DNA from: Anaerocolumna aminovalerica
GTDB lineage: Bacteria > Bacillota > Clostridia > Lachnospirales > Lachnospiraceae
Assembly: GCF_900115365.1 (NCBI RefSeq)
Contig: NZ_FOWD01000045.1
Span: 1-32,628 of the forward strand
DNA length: 32,628 nucleotides
Reading direction: 5' to 3'
The translations under genes were made by a program, and so were the position numbers. The notes beneath the pieces are model-generated. The model searched no databases and was not told where the DNA came from. It saw only the letters and a program-made list of their open reading frames with translations. Within the stretch, counting starts at the first letter, position 1; each line of letters begins with the position of its first letter. Positions 8,480 through 14,742 of the stretch are shown one piece after another.

Positions 8480-9172
8480 TTATAGATACTGATAACCAAT
8501 AAAGCCGCATCCGCGGGATCCGCATTCTCCTATACCAACACCGATTGCAAAATACGTCAATTTCTGAGCCATTTCATTCTCGCTTACATGAAAAGTGACT
8601 TTATCACCTAATAATGTAATGTTATTCTTAAATGGCACTGAAATCGGCTTTTGATTATTAAATTCGATATAGGTGAAAAGTTCAAAGTCTTCATTAATCT
8701 TGGTATTATAAAAAGTGTTATAGTTCTTTATTAAGTTGTTTCTTAATTTTTTTTCAAATTCTTCTATTGATACGTGTGTACGCCAATATCCTTCTTCCGT
8801 CTTAATAACTATTGGAGTTATTGAAAATATTCTTTCTAAGTACTTTTTCGGAATTGTTCGCTTAGTAACCGTAAGGACTTTCATATCACTTGTGTAAGCC
8901 GTAAATAATGCCTTTTCAAGATAGTTACTTAGTTGAGCATCTACAGTTCTGATACGAAATGAATATATTTTCCCTTCACGATAAACTCCATCATTTTCCA
9001 CATTATAAAAATTATCATAAGAATAATTTTTAAAAGTATTTTTTCTGTGAAATGATAAATAATACTCATCTTTTGCTAATGTTTCATCAATTAATTTGGT
9101 AATTTTATCTCTCATATTAGATAGAGAAATGTCGTTCAATAAATAAACTTTAGAAATTAATTCATAAACCAT
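8480..9172 (-). CDS. cas6: Cas6 pre-crRNA endoribonuclease
   Basis: 230 aa. Cas6 cuts within each repeat to leave the 8-nt 5' handle. The C-terminal glycine-rich loop GVGIGECGSRGCGFIGYQYL is diagnostic of Cas6, and the N-terminal half has the expected ferredoxin-like pattern. It is the first gene of the cas operon. The ribosome site AAAGGAGGTG (9181-9190) lies 10 nt before this ATG; a better-spaced ATG at 9175-9177 is out of frame and gives only a 6-codon reading frame. The same enzyme would be expected to process the crRNA-like transcript at 9304-9455. Confidence 0.92.
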   Translation of the reverse strand: MVYELISKVYLLNDISLSNMRDKITKLIDETLAKDEYYLSFHRKNTFKNYSYDNFYNVENDGVYREGKIYSFRIRTVDAQLSNYLEKALFTAYTSDMKVLTVTKRTIPKKYLERIFSITPIVIKTEEGYWRTHVSIEEFEKKLRNNLIKNYNTFYNTKINEDFELFTYIEFNNQKPISVPFKNNITLLGDKVTFHVSENEMAQKLTYFAIGVGIGECGSRGCGFIGYQYL

Positions 9173-9219
9173 ACCATTTTCACCTCCTTTCTATAAAAAA
9201 TATGTTATATTATATCCTT

Positions 9220-9248
9220 TATATACCATATATGTAATATGTTGTCAA
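9220..9248 (-). promoter_or_regulatory. Promoter of the cas operon
   Basis: On the minus strand a consensus TTGACA (9243-9248) stands 17 nt from TATATA (9220-9225). The start would fall near 9213, giving a short leader before the cas6 ribosome site. The region carries several atatgtta/tatgtaat repeats that could be operator-like, and it is the natural place to look for a target of the crRNA-like RNA just upstream. Confidence 0.75.
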
Positions 9249-9303
9249 TAAAACAAATAATTAATAAAAAATATTTCATTCAATTATTAGATTATTTTTA
9301 TAC

Positions 9304-9338
9304 AAAAATATAGAGAAGTCCCTCAGGACTTCTCTATA
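9304..9338 (-). terminator. Intrinsic terminator of the crRNA-like RNA
   Basis: A perfect 13-bp stem (9309-9321 with 9326-9338) with a 4-nt loop is followed on the minus strand by TTTTT and more AT-rich sequence. It lies 19 nt past degenerate repeat 2 and ends the transcript before the cas promoter. Confidence 0.85.
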
Positions 9339-9357
9339 CTCTTTATAAACCGGATAT

Positions 9358-9388
9358 TATTATATACATCATATGTTAAAAGTTCAAA
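9358..9388 (-). repeat. Degenerate CRISPR repeat 2
   Basis: On the minus strand this starts TTTGAAC, matching positions 2-7 of the array repeat, and continues with TTAACATAT-G-ATGTAT, shared with degenerate repeat 1. One extra base is needed to align it with the true repeat, and the handle end is lost. The hairpin ACAT-ATG-ATGT is kept. Being more decayed than repeat 1 is typical of the downstream repeat in CreA-type genes. Confidence 0.7.
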
Positions 9389-9413
9389 AATAACTCCATT
9401 TAAAAATTAACAT

Positions 9414-9443
9414 ATTTCAATACATTATATGTTAACTTTCAAT
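9414..9443 (-). repeat. Degenerate CRISPR repeat 1 (24 of 30 identical to the array repeat)
   Basis: Aligned without gaps to the array repeat, the differences are at only six positions, all in the middle. Both ends are intact, including the ATTGAAAT handle. The small stem of the repeat is changed but still pairs (ACAT-ATA-ATGT), as expected if Cas6 processing is kept. It lies more than 9 kb from the array. Confidence 0.88.
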
Positions 9444-9461
9444 GAAACTTCTTTCCGTATT

Positions 9462-9490
9462 ATTATAATTTAATTAATTCATATTGTCTA
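9462..9490 (-). promoter_or_regulatory. Promoter of the crRNA-like RNA
   Basis: On the minus strand TAGACA (9485-9490), a 17-nt spacer and a perfect TATAAT (9462-9467) point at degenerate repeat 1, with the start expected near 9455, about 12 nt before the repeat. It begins just past the truncated end of the GH31 pseudogene. Confidence 0.75.
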
Positions 9491-9505
9491 CTGAAAAAAC
9501 TATGT

Positions 9506-10150
9506 TTACTTGTCAAATACCGCCATTTGCGTTGCACGCTCATACAATTCAAGGCTTGGCATCGGACCCGCAAATCCTGCAATATCAAAACTCCAGAAGG
9601 GTACTCCGCTCAAGCCAATGCTTAAGCCCGCAGAAAGTATATACTAAAATTCCTCCCATTTCGACATGTGATCTCCCGCCCATTGGATTGGGTATTTCTG
9701 TTGCCCCTTATAACCGGCTCTGCTAAATAAAACCCGGTCTTTTCCGACAAAACGGCTATAGGCTTTTACATAGCTTTCCGCATATCCGTTTCTCATTTCC
9801 AACCCGGTACAGCCATTTGCTGCAACAACATCATTACTTAATATGAATTCTCCCCTATCGGTTTTAAATCCGTCAACTATCGTCATAAGGAGATATTTTC
9901 TTTTCTCAAACCACCAGTCAACCGTCTCCAGATTGGAAAATCCAAGAGAAACGCTCCAGCGAACCAATGGTCCTCCGGTATGGTATGGGGGTACCGTCCG
10001 GATTAAGAATACAGAGCTTATTCTTGATGGCATAATCCCGGTCCTGCTCTAATATCCCATGTCTCTCATCCTTTTCCATTCTCTTAAGGACCGGTATCTG
10101 ACGAATGCCCGCCCATCTCCGGAAGGTTCCATCCTTACTGGTTTGTTGGT
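9506..10150 (-). pseudogene. Decayed GH31 glycosidase (alpha-xylosidase/alpha-glucosidase type)
   Basis: Pieces of a GH31 catalytic domain can be read across three frames. Upstream part: IRQIPVLKRMEKDERHG and DYAIKNKLCILNPDGTP. After frameshifts: IPEDHWFAGAFLLDF, then DWWFEKRKYLL and DGFKTDRGEFI, the nucleophile region of YicI-like GH31 enzymes with Arg where Phe is usual, then SRAGYKGQQKYPIQWAGDH. An in-frame TAG interrupts after MSKWEEF, followed in the same frame by GLSIGLSGVPFWSFDIAGF and a stop at 9506. The N-terminal domain and everything after the catalytic core are missing. The DNA is visibly richer in G and C than the cas genes. No function expected. Confidence 0.88.
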
Positions 10151-10184
10151 GCCGGGCTAAGATATGAAAAATTAATCTTTATAA

Positions 10185-10224
10185 AAAAATCACCTTTAAA
10201 ACTTGCGTTATAAAAGTGATTTTT
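10185..10224 (-). terminator. Terminator of the YHYH-domain gene
   Basis: Arms aaaaatcac (10185-10193) and gtgattttt (10216-10224) pair, with further pairing inside, and T-runs flank both sides, so it may work in both directions. It lies about 45 nt past the stop at 10268. Confidence 0.7.
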
Positions 10225-10267
10225 CTTCAATCTGAAGTCTAAAATATTTCAAAATATTAATATGTAT

Positions 10268-10762
10268 CTAATCTATTCCCATTGATTTTTTAACTTCTTT
10301 ACCAATAACACCATCTACCGTTAAATTATAATCTTCTTGATATTCCTTTAAAGCTTTTTTTGTCTTTTTTCCCATAATTCCGTCAGGAGTTCCGCAATCA
10401 TATCCTAATTCATTTAACTTCTTTTGCACTTTCTTTATTTCAGATTTACCAGCACTATTGCTTGACTTACTTTTAGTGGATGCTGTGGTTTTACTAGAGG
10501 TGGTAGTCTTACTAGAAGTTGTTGAATATGGACACTCTCCATTGCTATGTAAATGAGCGGGGTATCCTCCACAATGATAGTGGTATGAGCCTAATCCACT
10601 TTTATTTTTATTATCTTTATGCCCACCGCTGGAATCTGTTCTGCCTGAATGAGCCTCTGTTGTGACTGATACTATAGACGTATTAAATACCGTGTCAATA
10701 GTATTAAATAAAAGAGTTGATGTTAATAAACAAATCATAATCTTTTTTAATAATTTACTCAT
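10268..10762 (-). CDS. Secreted YHYH-domain and peptidoglycan-binding protein
   Basis: 164 aa. An N-terminal signal peptide (KLLKKIMICLLTSTLLFN) is followed by a His/Cys-rich YHYH domain, AHSGRTDSSGGHKDNKNKSG then YHYHCGGYPAHLH, with Cys at CGG and ECPY, about residues 37-79. A Ser/Thr/Lys linker (STTSSKTTTSSKTTAST) leads to a C-terminal PG_binding_1 domain, EIKKVQKKLNELGYDCGTPD to the end. The histidine cluster suggests metal binding, and the C-terminal domain suggests attachment to the cell wall. The role is unknown. It is a single gene with its own terminator; the ATG follows a GAGGG site. Confidence 0.8.
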   Translation of the reverse strand: MSKLLKKIMICLLTSTLLFNTIDTVFNTSIVSVTTEAHSGRTDSSGGHKDNKNKSGLGSYHYHCGGYPAHLHSNGECPYSTTSSKTTTSSKTTASTKSKSSNSAGKSEIKKVQKKLNELGYDCGTPDGIMGKKTKKALKEYQEDYNLTVDGVIGKEVKKSMGID

Positions 10763-10929
10763 ACATTTTCCCTCTTTTCCTTATTGTAATTTATTTAATA
10801 AAATGTTCTTCATTTTATTTTATAAAGTTTTATAGTTCTGTATTAGGGTATCATAAATATTAAGATATATATTTATAATTGTAACAGATTGGAATTTTTA
10901 AATCAATGGTAATTCCAATATATTCAAGT

Positions 10930-10963
10930 AAAATGGAACCTGATTAATATCAAGTTCCATTTT
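10930..10963. terminator. Probable bidirectional terminator
   Basis: Ten-base arms aaaatggaac and gttccatttt enclose a further tgat/atca pair, giving a long stem with short T-runs on both strands. It stands about 90 nt past the GGDEF remnant and probably ends the minus-strand transporter transcript. The rest of the 10763-11049 gap is AT-rich and shows nothing else recognisable. Confidence 0.6.
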
Positions 10964-11049
10964 ATTAGTTGTTTTAAAGTATATATCTTCTATAAATATT
11001 TTCTTTTAATTATTAATTTTATCAAGTATAAATACAGGGCTAATCACAA

Positions 11050-11142
11050 TTATCTTAAAATATTTCTGCCATCACGTTTTGCAGAATATAATGCCTTGTC
11101 TGCTTCCTGTAGAAGGCCATCAGGTGTATTTTCTATCCCTTT
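11050..11142 (-). pseudogene. C-terminal remnant of a GGDEF (diguanylate cyclase) gene
   Basis: On the minus strand, in a different frame from the permease gene it touches, the sequence reads ENTPDGLLQEADKALYSAKR then DGRNILR and a stop at 11050. ADKALYxAKRxGRN is the standard last helix of GGDEF domains. Nothing of the rest of the domain is present: upstream the DNA is the end of the intact permease gene. It marks an old deletion or recombination joint within a few bases of the permease stop (11133). Confidence 0.85.
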
Positions 11143-11957
11143 ACCGCTCCCATTACTAAGCTTTCCTGCACCTGATTACTTAAAAAGAAATAAACAATGA
11201 TTGTCGGCAAAGTTGCAATTACCATGGCTGCCCCAATTAGTCCCCAGTCCGTGGAATATTGACCGGAGAAGGACATGATACCAACCGGTAAGGTTCTAAA
11301 GTCTGAGCTGTCCACTAGTGTATTAGCAAACATAAGCTCATTCCAGGTACCAAGAAAAGTAAAGATTGAAGCCGTTGCCAAAGCCGGTTTTATAATTGGC
11401 AGTATGATAGTTCCAAAACAGCGAAGAACTCCACAGCCATCAATATAGGATGCCTCTTCCATCTCCTTAGGTATTCCTTTATAAAAACTTACTAGAATCA
11501 TTAAACTCATAGGAATTGCAAATGATATGTAAGGAATTAGCAAGCCAATGTATCCACCTTTAAGCCCAAGTTTATCCAGAACCTGAAATAACGGAAGAAG
11601 TGCTGCCTGAGTTGGTATCATAATTCCCAAAGCAAAGAAACCAAATACAAGATTATTTAATTTCCACTTCATTCTCGCAATTGCATATCCTGCCATAGCC
11701 GTAATAATGCCTGTTACAGCTACTGTTGTTCCTGAATAAAATACGGAGTTAAGAAAATATCTAAGTACTCCTCCATCAGATAAAGCAGTTGTATAATTAA
11801 TCCATCTCCAATCCTTGGGTAGACCAAGCACATTTTCGCCAAAGATCTCTATGTTGCTTTTTAAAGAAAATGTAATAAGCCAATATAGCGGGAATAATTG
11901 TGCAATTGCAATTAATATTAATATAATAAATAATATTCTTTTTTTTACTTTCTTCAT
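11133..11957 (-). CDS. Sugar ABC transporter permease, MalG/UgpE type
   Basis: 274 aa from the chosen start. It is an inner component of a carbohydrate uptake transporter (CUT1 family), with about six membrane spans and the cytoplasmic EAA loop EEASYIDGCG then ILPIIKPAL at about residues 185-210 that docks the ATPase. The frame is open 24 codons further upstream, but those codons lie in a dispersed repeat; the ATG at 11957 has GGAGG 6 nt upstream and begins the usual short Lys-rich N-terminus. It follows its partner permease by about 100 nt. No ATPase gene is nearby, so a shared MsmK-like ATPase is likely. The substrate is unknown. Confidence 0.92.
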   Translation of the reverse strand: MKKVKKRILFIILILIAIAQLFPLYWLITFSLKSNIEIFGENVLGLPKDWRWINYTTALSDGGVLRYFLNSVFYSGTTVAVTGIITAMAGYAIARMKWKLNNLVFGFFALGIMIPTQAALLPLFQVLDKLGLKGGYIGLLIPYISFAIPMSLMILVSFYKGIPKEMEEASYIDGCGVLRCFGTIILPIIKPALATASIFTFLGTWNELMFANTLVDSSDFRTLPVGIMSFSGQYSTDWGLIGAAMVIATLPTIIVYFFLSNQVQESLVMGAVKG

Positions 11958-11963
11958 ATTAAT

Positions 11964-12045
11964 CCTCCATGCTTTATATACCTGCGAATTTAGGCGCAAG
12001 TACAATATTTGCAGAGCGAATTGTTTCACAATTCACCGTGTAAAT
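11964..12045 (-). repeat. Dispersed repeat between the two permease genes (copy B)
   Basis: Bases 11965-12000 match 4771-4806 at 30 of 36 positions and in the same orientation relative to the downstream gene. Past the shared core is a small hairpin, gaattgt/acaattc. The minus-strand end again reads AAAGCATGGAGG and serves as the ribosome site of the following gene. The outer boundary is uncertain; copy B lacks the second inverted end seen in copy A. Confidence 0.65.
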
Positions 12046-12061
12046 TTTTTTCACTTCCCTC

Positions 12062-12955
12062 TTATATCACTGATGCATTTTCTTCTGCTTTCTTAAATAA
12101 CCGGCTTATAACATAACTAAATACCAAACATTCAATGACAATAAAAAAGGCTTGGGCACTACCATAACCGTAAAGTCCCCGTCGGAATAAACTGCTATAC
12201 ATTAAGGTACCGGGAACTTCACTTGCATGATTGGGTCCGCCCCCTGTCATAACATAGATTAAATCAAAGGCACGGAAAGAACCAGTTAAAGCAAACAGCA
12301 GACAGGTTTTAATAACCGGTGTCAGCAATGGCAAGGTTATCTTTAACGAAACCTGTCCATTAGAGGCCCCATCGATTTTTGCAGCTTCATAATAATCTGT
12401 TGGAATCGATTTAATACCTGCATAAAAGATTAACATATGATATCCTATATACTGCCATACTGCCGGTATAACGGTGGCAATAAAAGCTGTTGATGGAGTG
12501 GATAACCAAGAATATTCGAATTTCTCACCGGTAAAAAAACCTATTATTATATTTAATAAGCCGTATTGGCTATTAAAAATTTTCATCCATAATTGACCAA
12601 TAACCATACTAGAGATAACTACCGGTACAAAATATATTGTTCGAAATGCTTTTTCCCCTTTGATTCCCCTGGCCAGAATAATTGCAAGAAGCAAAGATAA
12701 AGGAATCTGAATAAATATGGAAGCACCGGCCAGAACCAGGGAGTTGGTTAGTGCTTTTGGAAAATATCGGTCTTTTGTAAATAATTCTATATAATTACTT
12801 AATCCTAAAAATTTCATAGTACCTATTCCGTCATATTCAAACAAGCTATAGATACCTGTGACAACTAATGGTGCCACAACAAAACATAGAAATAGCAACA
12901 ATGCCGGCATAACGAAAATTGCAATATATCGTTTCTTACCTAACATTTTATCCAT
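12062..12955 (-). CDS. Sugar ABC transporter permease, MalF/UgpA type
   Basis: 297 aa with six predicted membrane helices, starting KKRYIAIFVMPALLLFLCFV. The EAA loop YEAAKIDGAS then KITLPLLTPVI at about residues 195-220 is the ATPase docking site of CUT1-family permeases. It pairs with the MalG-type protein encoded just downstream and receives substrate from the lipoprotein encoded upstream. The ATG has an AGGAGGG site. It is separated from the binding-protein gene by 266 nt that contain a long hairpin, so its expression is probably lower than that of the binding protein. Confidence 0.93.
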   Translation of the reverse strand: MDKMLGKKRYIAIFVMPALLLFLCFVVAPLVVTGIYSLFEYDGIGTMKFLGLSNYIELFTKDRYFPKALTNSLVLAGASIFIQIPLSLLLAIILARGIKGEKAFRTIYFVPVVISSMVIGQLWMKIFNSQYGLLNIIIGFFTGEKFEYSWLSTPSTAFIATVIPAVWQYIGYHMLIFYAGIKSIPTDYYEAAKIDGASNGQVSLKITLPLLTPVIKTCLLFALTGSFRAFDLIYVMTGGGPNHASEVPGTLMYSSLFRRGLYGYGSAQAFFIVIECLVFSYVISRLFKKAEENASVI

Positions 12956-13041
12956 AGATTGACCCTCCTGATATTGTATTTTGATTAGTCAAGGGTGTTT
13001 GACTGACAAAAGATACCCTTATACGATCGAATTAATTAAGT

Positions 13042-13084
13042 TAAGGGATTATCACTTTTTAACTTTGTAAGTGATAATCCCTTA
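13042..13084. promoter_or_regulatory. Intercistronic hairpin between binding-protein and permease genes
   Basis: Perfect 16-bp arms (13042-13057 and 13069-13084; taagggattatcactt) enclose an 11-nt loop. No T-run follows on the minus strand, so it is more likely a 3' stabilising or processing hairpin for the binding-protein mRNA, as between malE and malF in enteric bacteria, than a full terminator. The rest of the 12956-13221 gap shows nothing else. Confidence 0.7.
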
Positions 13085-13221
13085 GACCTATTGTTTAAAA
13101 GTGTATTAAGATTTATAAATATTGGGAAATAATTTCTTTATTGCCTATCTAGCCATCTTTCATAAATTCTGTTTTGCAGAATGCACTGAGAATAATAAAA
13201 TTGTAACATTTCAGTAGTTTT

Positions 13222-14583
13222 CTATTGATTGATAGCTGCTTTATGTTCTTCAATAAATACATTAACATCTGCATTTGGAGCAAATAAAGTCTGAACTTGT
13301 TCATTGTGAATAGTTGCCGGATTAGAATCCAAGGAAGTATCCCATGCCAACACACCTTCCACACTCTCACCTAATAAACCTTTGATTTGAACAAATAATG
13401 GATTTAACTTACTTTCATCCAGTTCTACGTTCCATCCGCAGAAACCGGTTCCGGTTTCATAAGCGGCTTTACCCATCTTCTCATTAATAAATATTGCAAA
13501 TTTTGCTGCTTCATCTGCATATTTTGTATTCTTATTTACCCAGAAAGATTCAACGAAACCACCGGCGTAATCAGTTGCGCTGCCTTTACCGGAAATCATA
13601 GGAATCTTTAAAGCTACTACATTCTCCGGATTAATGGTGGCTGTAGCATCTGTATATACCTGATTTGCAAACCAGCTTCCCATGATTCTCATAGCTGCTT
13701 TTCCACTGATAAATGCTGAGTTAGCATCATCATTTCCGGTTTCAAGGGGATTTTTACCGAATGCACCTGCATTATAAAGCTCGATTACTTTATTGGCGGC
13801 TTCTGTGTAACCAGTATCTTCAAATGGAACTTCTCCACTTAACATAGCATTGATATTCTTTGCACCGACTTCTCTTAGTGCTAATGCCTGATATATAAAT
13901 GCAGCATTCCAGCCGTCTTTCGCACCTGCTGCCAGAGGAGTAACCCCATCAAGAGCTGCTAATTTTGTACAAGCTTCTAATAATTCATCGTATGTAGTTG
14001 GTATAGTTGCACCGGCTTGTTCAAATAAATCTTTGTTTGCAAATAAAGTCATATACCAGGAGAACATGGGTAAAGAATAAGTTTTACCATTGTATTCAAA
14101 TGCAGATGTTGAGCCTGGTAAAATCTTAGCTTTTACATCATCTGTAATATAGTCGTCTAAAGGTAATAATTTATCTGCATTTACAAGTTTTCTGGCTGTA
14201 CCGGCACCCCAATAATAGAATACATCTATACCGCTTGCAGTACCTGCAAATTCTGCGGATATTTTGGTTTTATATGCCTCTGTATCCAATGTCTGGGTAT
14301 CAATTTTAACATGAGGATTTGCCTCGATATATTCAGCAACTGCCTGATCATAAAGTTTTTTCAATTCATTGGTATCATTGGACCATTGATGCCAAACATT
14401 TAAAGTAATTTGCTCTGGAGCCTTGTCCCCATCTGTGTTTTTCTCCGTTTTACCTTCTGTTACCTTGTCTGTATCTTTGGAATCTGTTGTAGTTCCTTTA
14501 TCATTCTTCCCGCAGGCAGCTAAACTAAATACCAACACTGCTGCCAAAAGTAATGACACTAACCTTTTTGTTATTTTTTTCAT
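13222..14583 (-). CDS. Sugar-binding lipoprotein of an ABC transporter
   Basis: 453 aa. A signal peptide with lipobox SLAAC (cysteine at about residue 24) anchors the protein to the outer face of the membrane. A Lys/Thr/Asp-rich linker follows, then a family 1 extracellular solute-binding fold (LNVWHQWSNDTNELKKLYDQ and a C-terminal Trp-rich region with TGFCGWN). It presents substrate to the permeases encoded downstream. It is preceded by the sensor kinase and response-regulator genes, which probably control it, with a terminator between. The ATG has GGAGGGAAGGTT upstream. The substrate cannot be told from the sequence; an oligosaccharide is likely. Confidence 0.92.
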   Translation of the reverse strand: MKKITKRLVSLLLAAVLVFSLAACGKNDKGTTTDSKDTDKVTEGKTEKNTDGDKAPEQITLNVWHQWSNDTNELKKLYDQAVAEYIEANPHVKIDTQTLDTEAYKTKISAEFAGTASGIDVFYYWGAGTARKLVNADKLLPLDDYITDDVKAKILPGSTSAFEYNGKTYSLPMFSWYMTLFANKDLFEQAGATIPTTYDELLEACTKLAALDGVTPLAAGAKDGWNAAFIYQALALREVGAKNINAMLSGEVPFEDTGYTEAANKVIELYNAGAFGKNPLETGNDDANSAFISGKAAMRIMGSWFANQVYTDATATINPENVVALKIPMISGKGSATDYAGGFVESFWVNKNTKYADEAAKFAIFINEKMGKAAYETGTGFCGWNVELDESKLNPLFVQIKGLLGESVEGVLAWDTSLDSNPATIHNEQVQTLFAPNADVNVFIEEHKAAINQ

Positions 14584-14690
14584 AACCTTCCCTCCATATT
14601 TTACAATCGTAATTGGATTTTAAAGAATTTAGCCCAAGGCTTATTAATAACAGCATGCTTTTTATGTTAATATAAGTATATGAAAATAGT

Positions 14691-14719
14691 AAAAAATACT
14701 CAATTTAATATTTTGAGTA
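14691..14719 (-). terminator. Terminator after the response-regulator gene
   Basis: Stem tactcaa (14697-14703) with ttgagta (14713-14719) is followed on the minus strand by TTTTTT. It separates the regulator transcript from the binding-protein gene, which must have its own promoter in 14584-14690. Confidence 0.75.
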
Positions 14720-14742
14720 AAAAGGTAATTATTTTTACATTA

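Larger units (their letters stand above)
9304..9455 (-). ncRNA. Solitary crRNA-like RNA (CreA/CreR-like mini-CRISPR) upstream of cas6
   Basis: The unit has promoter (9462-9490), degenerate repeat 1 (9414-9443), a 25-nt spacer-like segment (9389-9413), degenerate repeat 2 (9358-9388) and an intrinsic terminator (9304-9338), all on the minus strand in the same direction as the array. Repeat 1 matches the array repeat at 24 of 30 positions with no gaps and keeps the whole 3' GTATTGAAAT, hence the 8-nt crRNA handle. CreA and CreR RNAs have this architecture: a Cascade guide with degenerate repeats, placed next to cas genes, that represses a toxin RNA promoter or the cas promoter. Structure is seen; function is inferred. 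No CreT-like toxin RNA could be identified. Confidence 0.8.

Noticed and set aside
9442-9468. Plus-strand mini-frame MKLLSVLL as a possible toxin partner of the crRNA-like RNA
   Set aside because: It has no ribosome site, runs through the promoter of the RNA, and has no tandem rare codons of the CreT kind.
9484-9726. Plus-strand reading frame of 80 codons
   Set aside because: It is the antisense of the GH31 pseudogene; the opposite strand shows clear GH31 motifs and no start signal is present here.
9644-10033. A 129-codon minus-strand frame as an intact gene
   Set aside because: It is only one frame of the GH31 pseudogene; family motifs continue in other frames and beyond an in-frame TAG.
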